The notes beneath the pieces were generated by a model, which saw nothing but the letters and a program-made list of their open reading frames with translations, made no database searches and was not told the DNA's origin. Positions 6,982 to 10,000 of a DNA stretch of 10,000 bases are shown here, one piece after another. Within the stretch, counting starts at the first letter, position 1. The number at the start of each line of letters is the position of its first letter. The DNA is from Chloroflexota bacterium (lineage in GTDB: Bacteria > Chloroflexota > Anaerolineae > Anaerolineales > Villigracilaceae), in the NCBI GenBank assembly GCA_020217065.1, contig JAIWOB010000016.1, positions 1-10,000 on the forward strand, written 5' to 3'. The position numbers and the translations under genes are program-made.

Positions 6982-6996
6982 TACTACTCCAATAGA
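6982..6996 (+). promoter_or_regulatory. Candidate operator in the rrf2 leader (matches the pst promoter site)
   Basis: The plus strand reads TACTACTCCAATAGA. It lies about 8 to 22 bases downstream of the predicted rrf2 transcription start, a typical position for autorepression, and differs at one base from the minus-strand copy at 6429-6443 over the pst -10. In each case the site is oriented so that the same strand relation to the two genes is reversed. On the rrf2 sense strand it includes GGAG, an upstream duplicate of the GGAG used as a ribosome-binding site. Confidence 0.5.
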
Positions 6997-7010
6997 CTTT
7001 ATTCTCCCTA

Positions 7011-7039
7011 ATCATAATTCAGCGGCTGAATTTTGTCAA
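7011..7039 (-). promoter_or_regulatory. Strong sigma-70-type promoter of the rrf2 gene
   Basis: On the minus strand TTGACA (7039-7034) matches the -35 consensus perfectly, and TATGAT (7016-7011) matches the -10 at five of six positions. The spacer is exactly 17 bp. The -35 overlaps the stop codon of the plsY-like gene. The predicted start near 7004 leaves a leader of about 37 bases. This is the best promoter in the window and shows that the Rrf2 gene can be expressed independently of its upstream neighbours. Confidence 0.75.
7016..7032. promoter_or_regulatory. Perfect 17-bp palindrome in the rrf2 promoter spacer (candidate operator)
   Basis: AATTCAGC-G-GCTGAATT is an exact 8-bp inverted repeat around one base. 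It fills almost all of the 17-bp spacer between the -35 and -10 of the rrf2 promoter, overlapping the -10 by one base. A homodimer bound here would block RNA polymerase. An odd-length dyad is compatible with Rrf2 dimers such as NsrR. No T-run follows, and the one-base centre would make a tight RNA loop, so it is unlikely to be a terminator for the upstream gene. Confidence 0.6.
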
Positions 7040-7638
7040 GAACTTTTCGGCTTCTCGCGGTCGAGCCACAACTCGCGGTATTGTCGATTCCAGTCAATGA
7101 AAAATCGAACGGCGATAACGATACCCGCCCCCGCCGCCGTCCAAAACGCCGCGTCGCGGAGGTTGAAGAGCCAAAAGACGGGCGCGACGAGAATCCCTGT
7201 GAAGACGCTCGCCCGCGCCGAGTGGCGGATGGTCAACACCAACAGGACAAGCAATCCCAGACTGATGAAAAAAGCCAGCGGGTTGATGGCAAGGAACGCC
7301 CCGCCCGTGGTTGCCAGTCCCATGCCGCCGCGGAACTGGGCAAAGACTGGGTAACAATGCCCCAAAACCGCAAAGACGGCGGTCAACGCGATGATGTAGG
7401 TCGGGGCATTTTGACTGACCGCCAGCCAGGTTGGGACGAATCCTTTTGCGATATCCAGAATCAAAACCAATGCCCCCCAACCGAACCCAGCCTGACGGAT
7501 GGTGTTGGTGGTGGTGGCGTGACCCGACCCTGAGTCGCGTACGTCCACGCCTTTGACAAGACGGGTAATCCAGATGGAGAAGGTCAGAGAGCCAAAGAGA
7601 TAGCCAATGGCAGGGAATAGGAGATGGGAGAAAGTCAT
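7036..7638 (-). CDS. PlsY-like glycerol-3-phosphate acyltransferase with divergent motifs
   Basis: Integral membrane protein of the PlsY family, whose members transfer acyl groups from acyl-phosphate to glycerol-3-phosphate in the first step of phospholipid synthesis. The 200 residues and five or so hydrophobic segments (about 5-27, 51-71, 79-98, 112-136, 143-178) fit the family. Motif 1 reads DSGSGHATTTNTIRQAG (35-51), where SGNxGATNxxR is usual. Motif 2 reads GHCYPVF...FRGGMGLAT (93-110), with Met106 in place of the usual lysine of GGKG. The usual C-terminal HRxNIxR motif is DWNRQYREL (182-190). All three motifs are altered, so it may be a paralogue with changed activity and I withhold the gene symbol. 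Its start follows the flavoprotein stop by 57 bp and only a weak GGA precedes it. Confidence 0.8.
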   Translation of the reverse strand: MTFSHLLFPAIGYLFGSLTFSIWITRLVKGVDVRDSGSGHATTTNTIRQAGFGWGALVLILDIAKGFVPTWLAVSQNAPTYIIALTAVFAVLGHCYPVFAQFRGGMGLATTGGAFLAINPLAFFISLGLLVLLVLTIRHSARASVFTGILVAPVFWLFNLRDAAFWTAAGAGIVIAVRFFIDWNRQYRELWLDREKPKSS

Positions 7639-7695
7639 TTTTTGTCCGTAGATTGGGCTTGCAGTCTGACGATTTTGTCGGGGTGGGAATCTGCC

Positions 7696-9741
7696 CTACA
7701 AAATAACCCGTTCGACCTTGAACGGCGTCGCGTCGGGGTCAATGACTTCGTCGAATTCCCGGGCGGCGAGGTGGCCTGAGAAGACGGCTTGGGCGATGAT
7801 GTTGGGCGCTTCGGCGTCGCCAATCAGCCGCAGGGACTTGAGTTTGCCTTCAGCGAGAGCGGGTTTGAGTTCGTGATAGAGGCTGTCGTTGGGGAGCCTG
7901 TCTGTGACCAACACGACGGCGTCGCAAGGCAAGACGCTTTCGGCGGCTGTCAGGACGTTCCTAACAGTGGCGGTTGTCAAGTGAAGCGAAGCGAGAAAAT
8001 GGCTTGGGAGCAGGGTCACGTTCAAGGCTTGGAGTCGCTTGTGGATGCGATTCTGTTCCAGCGTGAATTGAGTCCAATAAGAAATTGAAGGCGCGGGCGT
8101 GACCAAAGTCGTTTCGCAGCCGTTTTCCGCCAGCAGTTCAGCGAGGACGCCGCCCATGTAGTAATGGTCGTCGTCATAGATGAGGACTTTGCCAGATGGC
8201 AGCTTGCCGTTCATCAAATCATCGGGCGTGAAAACGTTGGCGTCGCCGGGGATGGGCTGTGAAAGATAACGCCCCACGCCGTCGCGCCGCCAGGTTGCGC
8301 CCGTGGCAAGGAGGACATGCGGCGCGCCCGCTTCGAGGATGTCTTTGGCGGTCATCGGGCTGGAGGGATAGAAATAAACGTTTTCGATTTTGTTGATTTG
8401 CGTCAGACGCCAATCCATCACGCGCCGCCATTCGATGAGACCGGGCAGCGCCGACTCCAGCGCCACGCGCCCGCCCGCTTCGCGTTTGGCTTCGGTCAGG
8501 ATGACATGGTAGCCGCGCTGACCCAGCGCCCGCGCCGCTTCCAGCCCTGCGGGGCCCGCGCCGACGATGAGGATTTCGTCGTCGGACTTTTTCGGCGCGA
8601 TAAGTTCGGGATGCCAGCCGCGACGCCATTCCTCGCCCATGGTCGGGTTTTGCGTGCAGCGGATGGGGACGTAGCGCGTGTCGCCGGTGACGCAGATGTT
8701 ACAGCCGACGCACTCGCGGATGTCTTCGATGCGCTCTTCCTTGATTTTGTTCGGCAGGAAGGGGTCGGCGATGCTGGGACGGGCAGAGCCAATCATGTCC
8801 ATGATTCCGCGCTGGATGGCGGAGACCATCGAATCGGGCGAGGTATAGCGTCCCACGCCGACGACGGGTTTGGCGGTGAGTTTTTTGACGAAGGCAATGT
8901 ACTTTTCCTGGTTGCCTTCTTTTTCAAAACGGGAGGTGGAAGAGTCGTTTGACCAGTTGCTGACGTTGACGTCCCAAAGGTCGGGAATCTCGGCGAGCAT
9001 TCCAACGATGTCCCGCGCCTCGCCGGTGGATTCCATGCCGGCGCTGCCGAGCAGTTCGTCCACGGCAAAGCGGACAGCGACTCCGCAGGTATCGCCGACC
9101 GCTTCTTTCGTGTCTTCGATGATTTCGCGCAAAAAGCGCACGCGGTTTTCGAGCGAGCCGCCGTACTCGTCGGCGCGGTCGTTTTCTTTTGAAAGGAAGT
9201 GAAAAGCAAGCGAGAGGTTGTGACCCGCGTAGCAGGTGATGATGTCGAAGCCTGCCCGCTTGGCGCGGATGGCGGCGTTGCGATGCCACCTGCGGATTTG
9301 TTTGATGTCGTCTTTGCTGGCGGCGCGGGATTGTCCCGGCTCGTAACCTGTGCCGCCGATAATTCCACGCGAACGCAGGTCAAAGGGAGCGGCGCGGGAG
9401 TACAAATTGGCGGCGTCGTGTCCGTTGTACGCCAGTTCGATGCCCGCCAGCGCGCCGTGTTTGTGGACGGCTTCGGTCATCAGTTGCAGGGCGGGAATGT
9501 CGTCGTCGTTCCAGAGCCGTCCCTCGAAATAAGGAGAAAGGTCGGTGGAGTGGTGGATTTCCACCTCTTCGGTGTGGACGACGCCCCAGCCGCCTTCGGC
9601 TTTCATCCCGCGCATGGCGGCGTGACCCTGGGGCATTCGCCAACCGAAGCCGTTGCAGTGCGGAACTTGGTAGAAACGGTTGGGCGCGGTGACGGGTCCG
9701 ATTTTGACGGGTTGAAAGAGGATATCGTAACGGGAGGTCAT
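7696..9741 (-). CDS. Trimethylamine/dimethylamine/histamine dehydrogenase-family flavin 4Fe-4S oxidoreductase
   Basis: Soluble iron-sulfur flavoprotein of the TMADH family (old-yellow-enzyme barrel plus ADP/FAD-like domains), which oxidatively removes amines and passes electrons to ETF. The 681 residues compare with about 730 for TMADH. Residues 1-340 form the FMN barrel: Cys29 in NRFYQVPHC matches the cysteine that covalently holds FMN, Tyr171, His174 and Asp266 match the catalytic triad, and Arg224 matches the flavin-contacting arginine. Cys344, Cys347, Cys350 and Cys362 bind 4Fe-4S. GAGPAG (394-399) starts the nucleotide domain, and GDAEAPNIIAQAVFSGH (641-657) ends it. Two of the three TMADH substrate-bowl aromatics are acidic here (Glu59, Asp354); Trp263 is kept. 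This resembles histamine dehydrogenase more than TMADH, so the substrate is uncertain. AAGGA lies eight bases before the ATG. No ETF gene is nearby. Confidence 0.92.
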   Translation of the reverse strand: MTSRYDILFQPVKIGPVTAPNRFYQVPHCNGFGWRMPQGHAAMRGMKAEGGWGVVHTEEVEIHHSTDLSPYFEGRLWNDDDIPALQLMTEAVHKHGALAGIELAYNGHDAANLYSRAAPFDLRSRGIIGGTGYEPGQSRAASKDDIKQIRRWHRNAAIRAKRAGFDIITCYAGHNLSLAFHFLSKENDRADEYGGSLENRVRFLREIIEDTKEAVGDTCGVAVRFAVDELLGSAGMESTGEARDIVGMLAEIPDLWDVNVSNWSNDSSTSRFEKEGNQEKYIAFVKKLTAKPVVGVGRYTSPDSMVSAIQRGIMDMIGSARPSIADPFLPNKIKEERIEDIRECVGCNICVTGDTRYVPIRCTQNPTMGEEWRRGWHPELIAPKKSDDEILIVGAGPAGLEAARALGQRGYHVILTEAKREAGGRVALESALPGLIEWRRVMDWRLTQINKIENVYFYPSSPMTAKDILEAGAPHVLLATGATWRRDGVGRYLSQPIPGDANVFTPDDLMNGKLPSGKVLIYDDDHYYMGGVLAELLAENGCETTLVTPAPSISYWTQFTLEQNRIHKRLQALNVTLLPSHFLASLHLTTATVRNVLTAAESVLPCDAVVLVTDRLPNDSLYHELKPALAEGKLKSLRLIGDAEAPNIIAQAVFSGHLAAREFDEVIDPDATPFKVERVIL

Positions 9742-9767
9742 GGGGAATTTCCTTTTCTTTGATGAAA

Positions 9768-9800
9768 AGACCCTAAAGGTTTCTGAGACCTTTAGGGTCT
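9768..9800 (-). terminator. Strong hairpin terminator downstream of the right-edge gene
   Basis: AGACCCTAAAGGT (9768-9780) and its exact reverse complement (9788-9800) form a perfect 13-bp stem around a 7-base loop. On the minus strand the stem ends TCT and continues TTTCATC, giving four T residues in a row. It starts eight bases after the minus-strand stop at 9808. On the plus strand no T-run follows at once, so it is oriented for the minus strand. It also lies only 26 bases upstream of the flavoprotein ATG, inside that gene's leader. Confidence 0.75.
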
Positions 9801-9807
9801 AAAACTT

Positions 9808-10000
9808 TTACGGGCAGGATGGATAGGTTGGGAAGAGGCGGGCGGAATAATCATCCAGCGCGTCCTTCAATTCCAGCGGGAAAACGACCATCAATGAAAT
9901 TACCCGCGTATCGGTGTCGCTTTTGACCCAGTAGTGGACGCCGTATTCAAAGCCCTGATTCTGCGTTTTAAACTCATACAGTCTCAAGCCGTCGTTTCGT
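9808..10000 (-). CDS. Unrecognised protein, C-terminal 63 residues
   Basis: An open minus-strand frame enters from the right edge and ends at TAA (9810-9808). The visible residues begin RNDGLRLYEFKTQNQ, continue GFEYGVHYWVKSDTDTRV and end DYSARLFPTYPSCP. The alternation of polar and hydrophobic residues in VHYW...RVISLMVVFPL suggests beta strands of a compact soluble domain, followed by a short helix (ELKDALDDYSARLF). There is no membrane segment. The frame is the only one open from the edge to a stop directly before the terminator, and the other minus frames stop early. I do not recognise the family and assign no function. Confidence 0.72.
   Translation of the reverse strand, partial: RNDGLRLYEFKTQNQGFEYGVHYWVKSDTDTRVISLMVVFPLELKDALDDYSARLFPTYPSCP

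Noticed and set aside
7016..7032. Palindrome as a terminator of the plsY-like gene
   Set aside because: One-base centre, AT-rich outer stem and no T-run after it; its exact placement in a promoter spacer fits an operator better.
8317..9762. Two long plus-strand open frames (8317-8952 and 9199-9762) antisense to the flavoprotein
   Set aside because: Shadows of a GC-rich coding strand; the minus-strand protein has intact flavin, Fe-S and nucleotide motifs throughout.

Overview
The window is ordinary bacterial chromosome, GC-rich by eye, with tightly packed genes. Gene content and protein style (a PstS with a DACGA pocket and a calcium-type loop, long-form NfeD, a four-cysteine Rrf2 regulator, a trimethylamine-dehydrogenase-like flavoprotein) are compatible with a Chloroflexota/Anaerolineae-like organism. 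That placement is a weak inference, since there is no rRNA or other marker here. I see no tRNA, rRNA, CRISPR, transposase or phage gene.

Layout, left to right. The 5' part of lipA (lipoyl synthase) runs off the left edge on the minus strand (1-566). Upstream of it on the same strand is a long-form nfeD membrane protease (650-1957). nfeD diverges from a plus-strand isoprenylcysteine-carboxyl-methyltransferase-like membrane protein (2005-2703) across a 47-bp gap containing a self-complementary -10 element. Convergent with that gene is a complete phosphate-uptake operon, pstS-pstC-pstA-pstB, read right to left from 6393 to 2720, with no phoU in the window. Upstream on the same strand are an Rrf2-family regulator (6508-6966), a divergent PlsY-like acyltransferase (7036-7638) and a 681-residue flavin/4Fe-4S amine-dehydrogenase-type oxidoreductase (7696-9741). 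The C-terminal end of an unrecognised protein (9808-10000) fills the right edge and is followed by a strong 13-bp hairpin terminator.

The most interesting signal is regulatory. A 15-nt sequence, TACTACTCC(A/G)ATAGA, occurs just downstream of a near-consensus promoter for the rrf2 gene and again across the predicted -10/start of the pst operon, with 14 of 15 bases identical and in opposite orientation to transcription. The rrf2 promoter also carries a perfect 17-bp palindrome inside its -35/-10 spacer. Together these suggest that the cysteine-containing Rrf2 regulator controls itself and the neighbouring phosphate transporter, possibly linking phosphate uptake to redox or Fe-S status. This is an inference from sequence only.

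The second notable item is the amine-dehydrogenase-like flavoprotein. It keeps the TMADH flavin-attachment cysteine, Fe-S cysteines and Tyr-His-Asp triad but replaces two of the three aromatic-bowl residues with acidic ones, so its substrate is probably not trimethylamine. No stretch longer than about 120 bases lacks a gene.
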